The position numbers and the translations under genes are program-made. Source: Saururus chinensis (taxonomy: Eukaryota; Streptophyta; Magnoliopsida; Piperales; Saururaceae). From it: a DNA stretch of 64,000 nucleotides. Below are positions 21,981-33,302 of this stretch, piece by piece (positions within the stretch are counted from its first letter, which is position 1; every line of letters begins with the position of its first letter). The stretch spans positions 45,630,014 through 45,694,013 of the forward strand of contig CP141144.1 in NCBI GenBank assembly GCA_035235625.1, in the 5' to 3' direction. The notes under the pieces were generated by a model. The model was not told the origin of the DNA and did not search any database. It saw only the letters and a list, made by a program, of their open reading frames with translations.

Positions 21981-22334
21981 ATAATTTTTGTACATAATTT
22001 TGTGCGACCATTTCTCCTAAAAGCTCTAAGTTGCTAGGGAAGGGAAGCCTAATCGATAACCCTAAACTGAACTTTTCTAACAAAATGCTTCAAGTGAGTT
22101 TTGATTAGATAGAGAAAAGTCTCACATTACAATAGGGGTTTTACTTTTTTTCTCTCCAATAAAAAATCTCATTAGAGGGTTTTATTAGACAGATTTGACT
22201 TAGGAAAAGCATTTCTCTATGTACAATTATATTCCCTAGTGTGTACAAGCATCACTAAGCATTATGGCTAAATACACATAAAACCTATAATGTATGGCCT
22301 AGGTGATTTGGAACAATAATTTGGCCCTTGAATC

Positions 22335-22880
22335 GATTGGGTTCAACGCTGGGGGGACGATGAAGGTTCAAAGGGCTCACCCCCCCTTTTCCCAACCAAA
22401 TAAAGTAGTCGGAAAATGATCCCAAGAAAATAAAAAAATGGCATGATTGCATGATTTTTGGATTGTTTTCGAAGCAAATTAGGGTGGTATGAGCAACACT
22501 GTTTCTTGGGATGTTCACCATTGGACGGACTGAAAACCATGTTTAAAGGTGCTGATCTTTGTATAGTTGAAAACTAATGAAGTCTCCCAATGGGTCCGAG
22601 AGGAGCGACAGCTCTAGCTCAGGCATGTGGGGGACCACTTTTGGGAGTTAGGATATTACAGCTCTTGATTGAGTCGCACGCACGGTGAACACTTAGCTCT
22701 AGTTTAATTTGGTTTACATCAAAATCGTTTGTAGCATCTAACTCATGCCAAGGATTCCACCCAAGACCTCTCCCTCAACAATGAAAGAACCAGGCGAGTT
22801 GCACTTAACCCGTATGAAATATGAACATAATTCTTAACAGGAATTGATGGGATGGCCACAACACACTTCTATATTGATTT
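22335..22880. repeat. Upstream module III, copy 1 (three copies in window)
   Basis: Blocks GAAGGTTCAAAGGGCTCACC, GATTGCATGATTTTTGG and GTTGAAAACTAATGAAGTCTC recur at 44350-44697 and 54900-55480. No open frame is conserved across the copies, so it is non-coding. Confidence 0.8.
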
Positions 22881-24359
22881 ATCATGGATGAGCCTTGTAC
22901 GTGCCTGAACGGCCTGCCCCTTCTATTCTTGGATACTCCTCGTCATCCAAAAAAAATATTTTATGTAACATAAAACACATAACACCATGAATTAACATTT
23001 AAATTGACGACATTTACACTTTTCATATTATGTAGTATTTCCATAATCTCCCCTCTTTCATCTATTGATTGTTTAAGTGCACTTCTACCTTAATTCACAG
23101 TGGTTTTGTGCCTTATATCCTTTATATTGGGGAATTCAAATGCTCCCTCCGTCCAATATTAATAGTTTTATTCAAAATAATAATATTTTTTATTAAATAA
23201 GAAATTCATATCTAAGAGAAGGAGAAATAAACGTATGATACTCTTAATTTTCTTAAGTACCCAAACACTTAAATTAAATAAAATTGAACTATTATTATAA
23301 AACAATTTTTATCTAATGAAACAAATTCATTATTAATTTAAGACGGGGATAGTATCAACATTACATATGAATTGCGTTTAGCAAAACCTTTCACTAAGTC
23401 AAAGCCAAAGGTGAATTCGGAAGCAGGTGGCACTGGTCTGCTTGAGGCATTCTTATTTCCATCTACTAACATTTTCCTACAAGTTATTTTACATAGAACC
23501 TCATCAAACAAATGTTTTGGATGAAACACACTTTTGGGAAGCCAGAAGCCCCATAATTCCGACGGCAACATTCCAATGCAGCAAGCTTTATCCTTTTTCG
23601 GTTTTTTATCATTTTAATTTTTTTTCTTCCTTCTGCCTAAATAAGAAAGGCAGGAATAATCTTCTACAAATATAATAGTAAAAGAAAAAAGTCCATAAAC
23701 ACCGGTTCCTACACATGTTGGCATGTATACAGCACACTCTGCACACCATTGGATTGAGACTGACACAACACATGTATCAAGAAATCGTGTGGACGGGCAC
23801 ATGTAAATGGGACTAAATTATATTATCAAATCTTCGTTTATCATCCAGAACTATGATAAGGAGGAAAATTTTCTATTCCTGTTCTTTTTATCCTTTTAGA
23901 TAGATAACAGGAGGAAATTCTTTCTCAGGTGTCCTAAGAGGTAAAGCGGTAAAGCGCTTTGAGTGCTGATAAAGACATTTAAGCAATTTTTTTCATTAGA
24001 TTGAGCAAAAAATTAAGCCCCCACATCTTATTTTTATGTTTAAATGGCTTCGGTAACATGTGGAACCTCTCAACTACCATACACGGTTGGCCAATCTTTC
24101 CTCCTCCCATCCCATCTTGTGCAGTGGATCTGCTCATCTTGTGCAGTGGATCTGTGGGTGATGACTATTCAATAGGAGAATGATTGGCTAAATTGATTTG
24201 AGTCAACCCATCTCCCAAACCCATCTTCTATCTCTCCTACAAGGAAGACAGTGAGCACATGGATTGTAATGTTGATGGAGTGTAGACAAAGGTTCAAAGC
24301 CTATGAGGGCTCAAGAATAATAACGTCGTTAATATCGAGGCAAACTGCACGTACTGTGT
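22881..24359. other. Non-coding, one MITE
   Basis: AT-rich. It holds the Stowaway-like MITE at 23141-23354 and no supported gene. A 77-codon minus frame at 23338-23571 has no recognisable motif. Confidence 0.5.
23141..23354. mobile_element. Stowaway-like MITE with intact CTCCCTCCGTCC end
   Basis: TGCTCCCTCCGTCCAATATTAATAG at the left, AATTTAAGACGGGGATAGTA at the right, about 214 bases, with the family's internal CTAAGAGAAGGAGAAATAA block. Confidence 0.8.
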
Positions 24360-24975
24360 CAAGAGACTAATTAACGAGGTAATGATGGATTATGTATTTG
24401 TGGGGTAAAAAAAACAAAACAATTTTCACGCAACAACTGTTTGGCCGTCCATGAAATTGTTGCATGTAATGCAACCATGAAATATGTGTCAGTGCATACA
24501 GGCCGGTGTATATTAGCCACGCTATCCGGCACATACTGGCCGTGGGATTAAGATTGGGAGCCACAATAATAGAGGCAGCAAACCCACCTACCCCTTACGT
24601 TAAGTAGATCATGATCCACCGGCTGAGAAGTGCTGGGGTGTATTTTAACTATTATATTTTTAAAAAAATATTCTTCATCTCCTGGGTATTTTAAAATTCT
24701 TTTACAATTTTAGGTATTTTTATCACCCATAAGAAAACCCACATGAGTTGTAAAAAATAACCAAACTGCCCGCCTCCTTTCATTTCATCTCTACCAAATA
24801 CCAACAGAAGAATGTTAAACCTCACTGCCAGTAGGAAAAATATTAAACCCCACTGCCACACCCACAGTTCCACAAATCAAGGACTATGGAGCATACAGTG
24901 GGTTTGGCAGTTGGATTATTACAGGAGGAATAGCACCACTCTTACCAACAACCCACTACCACCCAAACCCCACCT
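24360..24975. repeat. Upstream module IV, copy 1
   Basis: Closely matches 54085-54897 (blocks ATTCTTCAT-TCCTGGGTATTTT, ACCAAACTGCCCGCCTCC, CAAGGACTATGG). The other copy carries an extra fold-back element. Non-coding. Confidence 0.8.
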
Positions 24976-27007
24976 CTACCTTTGTCTCTGATCAGCCCGG
25001 CCCGGCCAGCCTCAATCTCCTCCTCCTATGCCTCCTCCTCTTCTTCCTCATTCTCAGCATTTATTCAGAATCGTGAACCAATCATGGGAGCCAATTTTAG
25101 TTTTCTTTCTTTACAAGATTCTATCATAAAAAATGAGCCTAACAAAACTCAAACTTCCATTAATGATGGATCTCCCCTTTTAGTGTAAAAAGATAACAAA
25201 CAACTAATAGCACACAGCTGATAGCATACAGTGGACAAAATTCCTTCTCTTCCACCTGTAGAGTGGTCGTCCAGCAGTGGAAGCTTGGTGGAGGAGGATG
25301 GCGTACAACAAAAATCAAAACTTTACAATAGATCTACACAATACATGAAATAAACTAATAACAATTAGCAATATCAACATGTATATGATCAAATCAAGTA
25401 AATGACTATAAAATATTGGAAAGATACAAACTGACCTGGGTTTGATCCAGCCCTAGAATGCCCTCCAAATCAGCCTTCTCGTATCAATAGCAAGATCAAT
25501 AAGAAGGGATTAAGATAATACTTTTCTAATGTGCAGATCCCTCAATACCGTGCTTAGATTGATAAAGAAACTCAGCAAGATCAGCCCTATATATCAACCT
25601 CCACGTCTAAGCCTAGAAAGAGAACCATCTTCCTTTTTCAGCCCGCCAAACACACCTTGTAGGAGGGAGAAGGAGAGCGGCCAGCAGCTTCTCTCAAAGA
25701 AGGAGCAGGCCGCACCAATAGAGGATCAAGCGAGAGAAAGAGAGAGATATTCCAATTGGGAAGAGGATGATTTTAAAAGGGTGGGGCGACCCAAGAATAT
25801 ATGGTATTGAAGTCAAATCCACTTAATTCTCTTTCAATTCCCTCCCTTAATTATCCCATTTCCTTATTTAGGCAGTTCTTGAATTGGCTCTCTAAATGGG
25901 CTTTTGAGTGGGCTAAATCTAATGGGCCAACCTACTTCAATTCTTCTCGGTTTCACTAAAGTGTCTAACACAAAGGGAGTGGTTTTTGTCCCACAGAGCC
26001 AAGCCCGCGACAGGGTACCCCTCGCTAATCACACGGGTCCCACCCTCAACACTTAATTCGCAAGTCTGGGCCCCACAATGTGCAAATGCACACCTAGATA
26101 TATGTCTAGTGTACATATGTGACATGTGTGGCTCTCACTCGAATTATGTGTAACAAAGGTACATGTGGGGTCGGTGCGACAGCCCCCACCCGTATCGGCT
26201 CACCCGAACCGCAACACCGTTGGACCAAACCAGGCCCGAGCCCATACCATGGTCCAACACCACCTTCTCTTTCTCCTCCTCAATCTCACTCTTATTGTTT
26301 ACCCAGGTGACATCGACACTTAATAGGAAGCCAAGAGCTCTTGTCGGCAATTCATGATCAGTCCCACTGGATATTGGGAAGGATGATGAGGAAGAAGAAG
26401 AATAGAGGAGTTGGAGGTGGCGATGTGCTAAGTGTAGAGTGGCTAGCTGGAAGAAGCGTGGTGGTCACGAGCCCAGGGGTGGCGCACTAATCTTAAATCA
26501 AAGCTTTACAGCAATGTACACACAAACATCCATATAGAGCATGCATAATATAGAATTAAATTAAGGACCAATGATGTACTGACCTTAATCTGTCCAGCCC
26601 TTTGCACGCCCAAAAGTCCTTCTACTCGTCGTTCAAAGCACAAAGGAATCAAGTAGGGAGAGGAGTACCTTGTATGTGTAGATCCCTCAACCGTCTTCAA
26701 CTTGGATGCAAAACTCAGCAAGATGACATCCCAAAGCCCTCTCTTCAAGCACCAACTAGCAAGGAGTCATTTCCCTCTCTTGCACCATGTTCAAGAAAAA
26801 GTAGAGGAGGAGATAGGGGGTGGGCAACAAGGGTTCACACCAAAACCCAATGAGGAGGCTGAACCAAGTAAGGGAGAGGAGAGGGGGAGGACTGATTAGG
26901 GCTCCTCTCCCTCTTGTTTCCCTTTAAATGCTCCTCCTCCTCCAATTAAGTTGGGCTTATAAACGGGCTTTTGGGCTTTCCTATAACGGGCCTTCCCTGC
27001 TGAGTTT
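24976..27007. repeat. Non-coding region with a diverged repeat pair
   Basis: Segments 25290-25930 and 26490-27000 share colinear blocks: CAAARCTTTACA, ACTGACCT, GATCCCTCAA, AAACTCAGCAAGAT and a GGGCTTTTGRG-rich end. No reading frame is kept between them. They look like two copies of a repeat or decayed gene fragment that I cannot name. Confidence 0.5.
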
Positions 27008-27868
27008 TCAAGCATAATTTAAGAGGTAAACAATACTACATGCATAAAACTTAGTTTTCATCGTAGACTTAGAAATACTATTCATTTTCATACTTGTCCA
27101 CAATATAGCCCCGCCTCCAAACATGAAAACAAATCCGACGGTGGATTTTCTGTCATCTGGATCCTCCTCATAGTCTAAATCACTATATCTAACCAATGAT
27201 AGATTTTTCACCTGATAGATGAGAAACTCTTAGACCCTAAAAGGTACCGAAATACCCTCTTCACTACTTGCCAATGTTGAAGACTAGGGTCTGCTTGGTA
27301 ACGGCTCAGTAAGCCTGCCACAAAATTCAAATGAGGCCTTGTACATCTCATGACATACATCAAGCTACCAATAGCCTGTGCATATGGTACTGACTCCATC
27401 TGGAGTTGGTCTTCCTTAGTCCGAAGAATCATACTTTTAGACAACATTGTACCCTTGTAAATAGAAGACTCAATGGTTTTTCTACCAATGACATTGAAGT
27501 GTTTAAGAACACTTTCAATGTATGACTCTTGAGATATAGTAAACTTTTTAACCTTTCTATCTCTGTTAATTTTCATCCTAAAGATGTAGGATGGTTCACC
27601 CATGTCTTTCATTTCAAATTGGGTTTTGAGTCATTCCTTTAAACTGACAATCATACTTAGGTCATTCCTCATCAAAAGTGTGTCATTTACATACAGTGAC
27701 AACATCATATACCTAGCCCCATCCCGGAAGGTATAAACATAGTGATCGTGTTCATTCACTATGAACCCATACTCACTAATCACCTTTTATAAAGTGAAGT
27801 ACCATTGCCTTAAATATTGTTTTAGGCCATACAATGATTTTATAAACTTGCACACCTTGTATTTCATA
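27008..27868 (-). pseudogene. Ty1/copia reverse transcriptase/RNase H fragment
   Basis: From 27868 down: the KSLYGLKQ-type block (read as CKFIKSLYGLKQYLRQWY), a stop, the catalytic box as YVND instead of YVDD, then MKDMGEPSYIF, SQESYIESVLKHFN, IGSLMYVMRCTRPHLNF and RNase H start (SDLDYEEDPDDRKSTVGFVF). Several stops and frame changes are present. Both the gag-integrase part and the end of RNase H are missing, so it is a relic. It ends abruptly against a gypsy element on the opposite strand. Confidence 0.9.
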
Positions 27869-27952
27869 TAAGCATCGGAGGTCCGCAGCTTCCTAGGACT
27901 TGCCGGGTACTATCGCCGTTTCATCGAGGGTTTTTCTAGCCTTGCGAGCCCT

Positions 27953-29992
27953 ATGACTAAGTTGACAAGGAAGAATGAGAAGTTCGAGTGGAACTCAGCT
28001 TGTGAAGAGAGTTTCCAAGAGTTGAAGAAGAGGCTAACTTCAGCTCCAGTTCTAACTTTGCCTTCCGGGAGTGGCGGATTCGTGGTCTATAGTGATGCTT
28101 CTCTTCGCGGCTTGGGTTGTGTACTCATGCAGCATGGGAGAGTGGTGGCTTATGCATCTCGACAGCTTAGAGTGCATGAGCGGAATTACCCCACTCATGA
28201 CTTGGAGTTAGCGGCAGTAGTCTTTGCATTGAAGATTTGGCGGCACTATCTCTATGGTGAGAAGTTTGAGGTATTCACTGATCACAAGAGCTTGAAGTAC
28301 TTATTCACGCAGCGAGATCTTAATTTGAGGCAAAGGAGGTGGCTTGAATTCTTGAAGGATTATGACTTCACGATATCGTATCATCCGGGCAAAGCGAACG
28401 TGGTGGCGGATGCTTTGAGTCGGAAATCAGCCACTACGGTTGCTTGCATGCGAGTTCGTGAGTGGCTCCTTTATGAGGATGCCATTGAGCTAAGGCCAGA
28501 GTTGACTTTGGAGGACACGCGGAGCTGGTTTGCTAATCTCTCTATTAGCTCTAGTGTGGTGGATGACGTGGTCGAAGCTCAGAAGGGTGATGAAGAGATT
28601 CTAGCTCTTAAGACTAAGCTAAGGGAGAAGGCAGTGTTGGGTTTTGAGGAAAGATCCGATGGAAGCTTGATGTATAAGGGTCGTTGGTGTGTGCCGAACA
28701 CCGTTGAGCTGAGGGAGCGTATCCTATCGGAGGCACACCATTCTAAGTTCTCTATCCATCCTGGAGGAACGAAGATGTACCACGACGTGAAGAGGACATT
28801 TTGGTGGAATGGGATGAAGAAGGACATTGCGGTCTACGTGTCCAAATGCCTTGTATGTCAGCAAGTCAAGGCAGAGCATCGGCATCCAGGCGGTTTACTA
28901 CAACCACTTCCGATTTCGGAGTGGAAGTGGGAGCACGTCACTATGGATTTCGTTTCCGGACTGCCACGGTCGCCGAGTGGTAATGATGCGGTTTGGGTGA
29001 TTGTTGATCGACTTACTAAGTCCGCTCATTTCCTCGCGATTAGAATGACTACTCCTTTGGATGTCTTGGCTGCTCTATATTTGAGGGAGATCGTGCGGTT
29101 ACATGGGATTCCAGTATCTATTGTCTCTGATCGTGACCCGCGGTTCACTTCGAGGTTTTGGCAGAGCTTTCAGGGTGCTTTGGGCACATCTTTGCATCTT
29201 AGCTCCGCTTACCATCCTCAGACGGACGGACAGTCCAAAAGGACCATTCAGAAACTTGAGGACATGCTTTGGGCTTGTATCCTTGAGTGGAAAGGAAGTT
29301 GGGAGCAACATTTGCCGCTGGTTGAGTTTTCTTATAATAATAGCTACCAAGCGAGCATCCGGATGGCACCTTTCGAGGCGCTTTATGGGCGTCCTTGCCG
29401 ATCACCGTTGTGTTGGAGTGAGGTTGGAGATCACCTTCTCACTGGCCCAGACCTTATTCAGCAGTCAGTGGAGAAGATACGCCTTATCCGGGAGAGGTTG
29501 CAGGCAGCTCAGAGCCGTCAGAAGAGTTATGCCGATAGGCGACGGCGGGAGTTGGAGTTTGGTGTTGGTGATCATGTTTTCCTTAAGATCTCTCCGACTC
29601 GTGGTGTTGTTCGATTTGGACAACGGGGGAAGTTGTCACCTCGTTTTATTGGTCCATTCGAGATCTTGGAGCGGATTGGCGCCACAGCTTATCGGGTTGC
29701 ACTTCCACCCCGACTGGCCGATATCCATAATGTATTCCACGTCTCACTTCTTCGGAAGTATGAGCCGGATCCCACTCATGTCTTGGATTTTGAGCCGTTG
29801 GAGCTCCAGGAGAATCTTTCCTACGAGGAGGTACCTATTCAGATTCTTGATCGTAAGGAGAAGGTACTTCGGCAAAAGGCAATCCCACTCGTGAAGGTGT
29901 TGTGGAGGAATCATGGAGTCGAGGAAGCCACGTGGGAAACGGAGGACGAGATCAGAAAGAAGTATCCTCATCTTTTTGTCGCTGACCTCTAG
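27953..29992 (+). CDS. gypsy pol C-terminal part: RNase H, integrase, chromodomain
   Basis: A 679-codon uninterrupted frame; the coding match starts at about 27870. RNase [39 protein letters not shown]. Integrase: zinc-binding [17 protein letters not shown] and [11 protein letters not shown]. In the DDE core, the Asp residues of TMDFVSGLP and SDRDPRF are kept, but the Glu expected in DGQSERT is Lys (DGQSKRT), exactly 35 residues after the second Asp. The C-terminal chromodomain (about 615-679, [19 protein letters not shown]) targets new copies to heterochromatin in this group. The frame is open but the enzyme should be inactive. Confidence 0.93.
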   Translation: MTKLTRKNEKFEWNSACEESFQELKKRLTSAPVLTLPSGSGGFVVYSDASLRGLGCVLMQHGRVVAYASRQLRVHERNYPTHDLELAAVVFALKIWRHYLYGEKFEVFTDHKSLKYLFTQRDLNLRQRRWLEFLKDYDFTISYHPGKANVVADALSRKSATTVACMRVREWLLYEDAIELRPELTLEDTRSWFANLSISSSVVDDVVEAQKGDEEILALKTKLREKAVLGFEERSDGSLMYKGRWCVPNTVELRERILSEAHHSKFSIHPGGTKMYHDVKRTFWWNGMKKDIAVYVSKCLVCQQVKAEHRHPGGLLQPLPISEWKWEHVTMDFVSGLPRSPSGNDAVWVIVDRLTKSAHFLAIRMTTPLDVLAALYLREIVRLHGIPVSIVSDRDPRFTSRFWQSFQGALGTSLHLSSAYHPQTDGQSKRTIQKLEDMLWACILEWKGSWEQHLPLVEFSYNNSYQASIRMAPFEALYGRPCRSPLCWSEVGDHLLTGPDLIQQSVEKIRLIRERLQAAQSRQKSYADRRRRELEFGVGDHVFLKISPTRGVVRFGQRGKLSPRFIGPFEILERIGATAYRVALPPRLADIHNVFHVSLLRKYEPDPTHVLDFEPLELQENLSYEEVPIQILDRKEKVLRQKAIPLVKVLWRNHGVEEATWETEDEIRKKYPHLFVADL

Positions 29993-30017
29993 CGAATTTT
30001 GGGGGACCAAAATTCCT

Positions 30018-30030
30018 AAGAGGGGGAGGA
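30018..30030 (+). other. Polypurine tract of element F
   Basis: AAGAGGGGGAGGA directly before the LTR start TGTAAGGACCC. Primes plus-strand DNA synthesis. Confidence 0.85.
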
Positions 30031-30450
30031 TGTAAGGACCCTCATCTTTGAACCGGTTTTGGTTTTCTTTAATTATTGATTATCGTGAGATTTACATGTT
30101 TTCTGATCTTATTCGGTGATTTTGTAAATAAATAGAGTTTGTGATGGTTTTAACCAAAATTAACTTCAATATTAGTGGTTTTAAGTGATTTTAAACCAAA
30201 TGTGAATTTTTGAGATTTTTCGGAATTTTCACTATTTTCCCAAAAATTAGGGTTTTGGCGGGACCCCTGTGGGCCCCACGGTCGAAAATTTTATTTTTGT
30301 GTCAAATGAACCTAGACATATACTTAAGGTCACACAAAAATTTTCAGAATTTTATTAGGCTTAATTCGTGCTTAAATTTGCAAAATAACCACTTTTAGCC
30401 TACTTTTCATATTTACACCCCAAAACTTACCTTTGCCTACCCCAACCCTT

Positions 30451-30462
30451 ACTATAAAAGGG
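30451..30462 (+). promoter_or_regulatory. TATA box in LTR of element F
   Basis: ACTATAAAAGGG, about 420 bases into the LTR, where a U3 promoter is expected. Confidence 0.6.
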
Positions 30463-32499
30463 CAAACCTGAGCCATTTCCATTTTTGGGAATAGGCTAAG
30501 GAAGGAGGTCTGGCCTAATCCCCACTTAGGCCCGAATTAGAAGCCGATTAAGGTAAGCTTGCTCTAATTAAGCACTAATCCATGGCTTTTCTCTTAATTT
30601 CTTCTAAATCTACCATTTTCCCCTTGATTCAATTCGTTTTTGACCATCAAAAGCTACTGATTTGTGTTTTACTACAAACCCTAACATTCAAAATTCGATT
30701 TTTACTACCAACAAGCCCTAGATCTAAGATTTAATTAGGGATTTCTTAAGTAAATCGATTTCTATTGGTGTTTGATTCAAACTCATTGTGTTTTCAAGGA
30801 TTTCAAGAAGGGTGACTCTTCAATCCGAGCTTAATCAAGTGCTGAGGTAATGGGTCTTCGAAATCTCTGTTTATCCATGGTAAAACTCTTCATTTTTGGC
30901 TTATTTCGAAATGGTTTGCTTGATTTAGTGTGTTAATGGTAAGATTAGAAAATGGAATTATTTAATCCCGATTTCTTAGGGTTTTGCATTATTATGGTTT
31001 GGTTTGATATTCTGGAAGTCAAGGAGGACTTTTGATGATGATTAGGGTGCTAGATGTGGATTTGAAGTGTTATCTATGGTGTTTCGGTTTGATTTTTTGC
31101 GAAAGGAAGAAGATGACTGTTCTGCCGTGTTGGCGATCGATCGGCCTTGCAGGGCGATCGATCGGCTGAACTGAAAATTTCAAAATTTTGCGTGTAACCG
31201 ATCGAACGGCCTGAAGGGCGATCGATCGGCTACACAGGAAATTTGCATGTTGTGTGTATGATGCCTATTTTGATGATTCCACCTTGGCTTGCCAATTTTA
31301 TATGAATGTGGAGTGTTTTGAGCTATGTTAGGCTACTGGAAATGCATGCTATTGAGTTTATGGAGTTGAGATATATGCTTAGTGATGGTGGGATGACTTA
31401 TGTTTTGTGGCATGATGTTGGAATCGTTATTTTGAAATTATGAATAGTTGTTTCCCTTTGGTTAAGCATATTTCAGTAGGACTATAATCATTGTTGGACA
31501 GATTTGTCATGATAAATTGTGATTAATGGTGTGTGAATGTTGGTGAATGCCATGACTCAATGATGAAATGAGTGATGTTATAGGTGTTTAGCCTTTGTGG
31601 TTGAGTTTTGAATTTAACTGTGATTTCAACGATTCTTCTACTATGATTTCCACTGGAATTCATGTTTAAGTAGAAATTCACATGTGTGGTGTGGTAGTGA
31701 ATTGATTTTCAAGCATGTTAATATGCATTATGTGAAAGGCTTCTACTAGTTACACACACACACACATGTGGGGGGTTAAATGATGATGTTGAAGCTTAAT
31801 ATCGTGATTATGAATGATGCATTAGGGGCTGGTGAGAGCACTTATCATGATTAGGATTCATGTATGCTTTGCCCACGCATGTACCATGCTGCACGCATCA
31901 TGAAAATGGATTTCCAATTGAGGCTTCATCGTGATTAATCGAATTTGACCGATTGGATGCAATGTGATGGAATTGCGTGCCGGGTTTATCGGTCGTGGAT
32001 TAATCGCAAGTTGATTGGTCCGAAAGGACATATTTCGATTTGAAGTTCCTGTGTGGAACGATTTGGAGTTCTGTGTGGAACGAGTGCACTCCCCGGGTTG
32101 AGTCTTGTTTAATGGAATGATGTGGGGACGAGTTGTGTACTTGTCTTGCGGATACGTGAGAATATTTTTATGTGTGTCATCTGGACCCTGAGAATCCAGT
32201 GTGGTATGCCGTGTGCACCCCGCTACCACGTGTTCTAGGGTTCTCTCGTGTGAGAACTCGGGCTCTTCCCTCCGCAGAGATGTCCCCTGGGCGAACACCC
32301 CTGCTCTAGATTCTACGTGTGAGAATGGGACATCCTTGGCCAGGATCGTCCAGTGGCGAGCAAGTATTAGGGATTGACAACCCCGATCTTTCTTGAATTC
32401 TTGTGTAGAATTTTGTACCATGACACGCCTTCGTGGCCTTGTCTATGCTCCCGTCTGTGTGACGTCAATGTGTGATTACTCCTTGATGGAGGTTGATTG

Positions 32500-32680
32500 T
32501 GATAACATTATGCATGTGGGAATATGTATGTTAGAGATACATCCATGCATGTTGATGTTGATGTTGTGCATGTGGAATATGTATGTTAGAAATATATCCA
32601 TGCGGGATTGGTTATGATGTGAATGCATGTGGGAATATGTATGCTAGAGATACATCCATGCAGGTTGAATTATGCATTTT
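32500..32680 (+). repeat. Minisatellite in LTR of element F
   Basis: Three copies of a roughly 60-70-base unit built on GCATGTGGGAATATGTATG and AGATACATCCATGC. Confidence 0.8.
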
Positions 32681-33302
32681 TGTGCAGTGTTAAGTGATAT
32701 GAATGTGTGATCGAAAAGTGATGCACCATGTAAATCTTTGATCTGAAACGATCTCATTTCTAAGCTATCGTATTTTCTACGTTGACAGTGATATTAAAAC
32801 CATTGCTGAGTGTTACAACTCACCCCTCTTTTGTGTTTTGATTTGGGGCTGCGTGGTGCGACACGCAGACGGACAGGATTGCCTTTTTGAGGAAAGGTCA
32901 GAGGTAGCTTGGGTGTGATGATGGAGATCGTTGCGTGACTTTCCTTCATTTTGTTTCATGTTTTATGTTAGAACCTATGTGTAGGGTTCTTTGTTGTGGA
33001 TTTATGTCACATGTTACAGTTATGTTTGCTTATGACTTATTTTGAGCCGGTGAGGGCTTTACTTAAAACTAAGCTTGTGGGTTTGAGATTGTTGTTTACT
33101 TTGTGTTAAGCAACACTTTTTTTCCCCTTTTATTTACTCTTGCTCAAAGGATTGTGCGCACTCCGTGTTGCTGTTAATCGCCCGTGGTTAGGGATTAAGT
33201 CTTCCGCTAGAATCGTTTCTCAATTTCACTTCGTCGCCCCCGCGCGCTTGACCGGCCCTTGGACCGGGTTCGGCTCGGGCCGGGCATCGCCGGGGCGTGA
33301 CA

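Larger units (their letters stand above)
18781..22335 (-). other. NAC upstream region, copy 1
   Basis: No gene other than mobile DNA. Colinear with 38886-41585 plus 43317-43400: both carry the CGACCGGCAGCACGCAAGCC block next to the ATG, the CAGCTTATATCCAAT promoter block, GACGGGAAAGGCCTGCATTG, and blocks further upstream. Differences are insertions: a solo-LTR-like element at 20282-21135 is only here, and an LTR at 41586-43316 is only in the other copy. Confidence 0.75.
27870..33302 (+). mobile_element. 5'-truncated Ty3/gypsy chromovirus with 3' LTR (element F)
   Basis: Starts within the reverse transcriptase connection ([20 protein letters not shown]) and keeps RNase H, integrase, chromodomain, polypurine tract and a 3.27 kb 3' LTR. 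Everything upstream (5' LTR, gag, most of RT) is missing. Its 3' end meets the 3' end of an inverted relative at 33298-33302. Confidence 0.92.
30031..33302 (+). repeat. 3' LTR of element F (3.27 kb)
   Basis: TGTAAGGACCC...GGGGCGTGACA. TATA box ACTATAAAAGGG at 30451-30462. It contains four CGATC-rich palindromic motifs near 31135-31240, a (CA)n tract near 31753, a three-unit minisatellite at about 32500-32680, and GTTACAACTCACCCC near 32812. A distant relative of the LTR at 33303-36419. Confidence 0.85.

Noticed and set aside
29103..29894. 263-codon frame within the gypsy integrase region
   Set aside because: Out-of-phase shadow of the 679-codon pol frame, which carries all the motifs.
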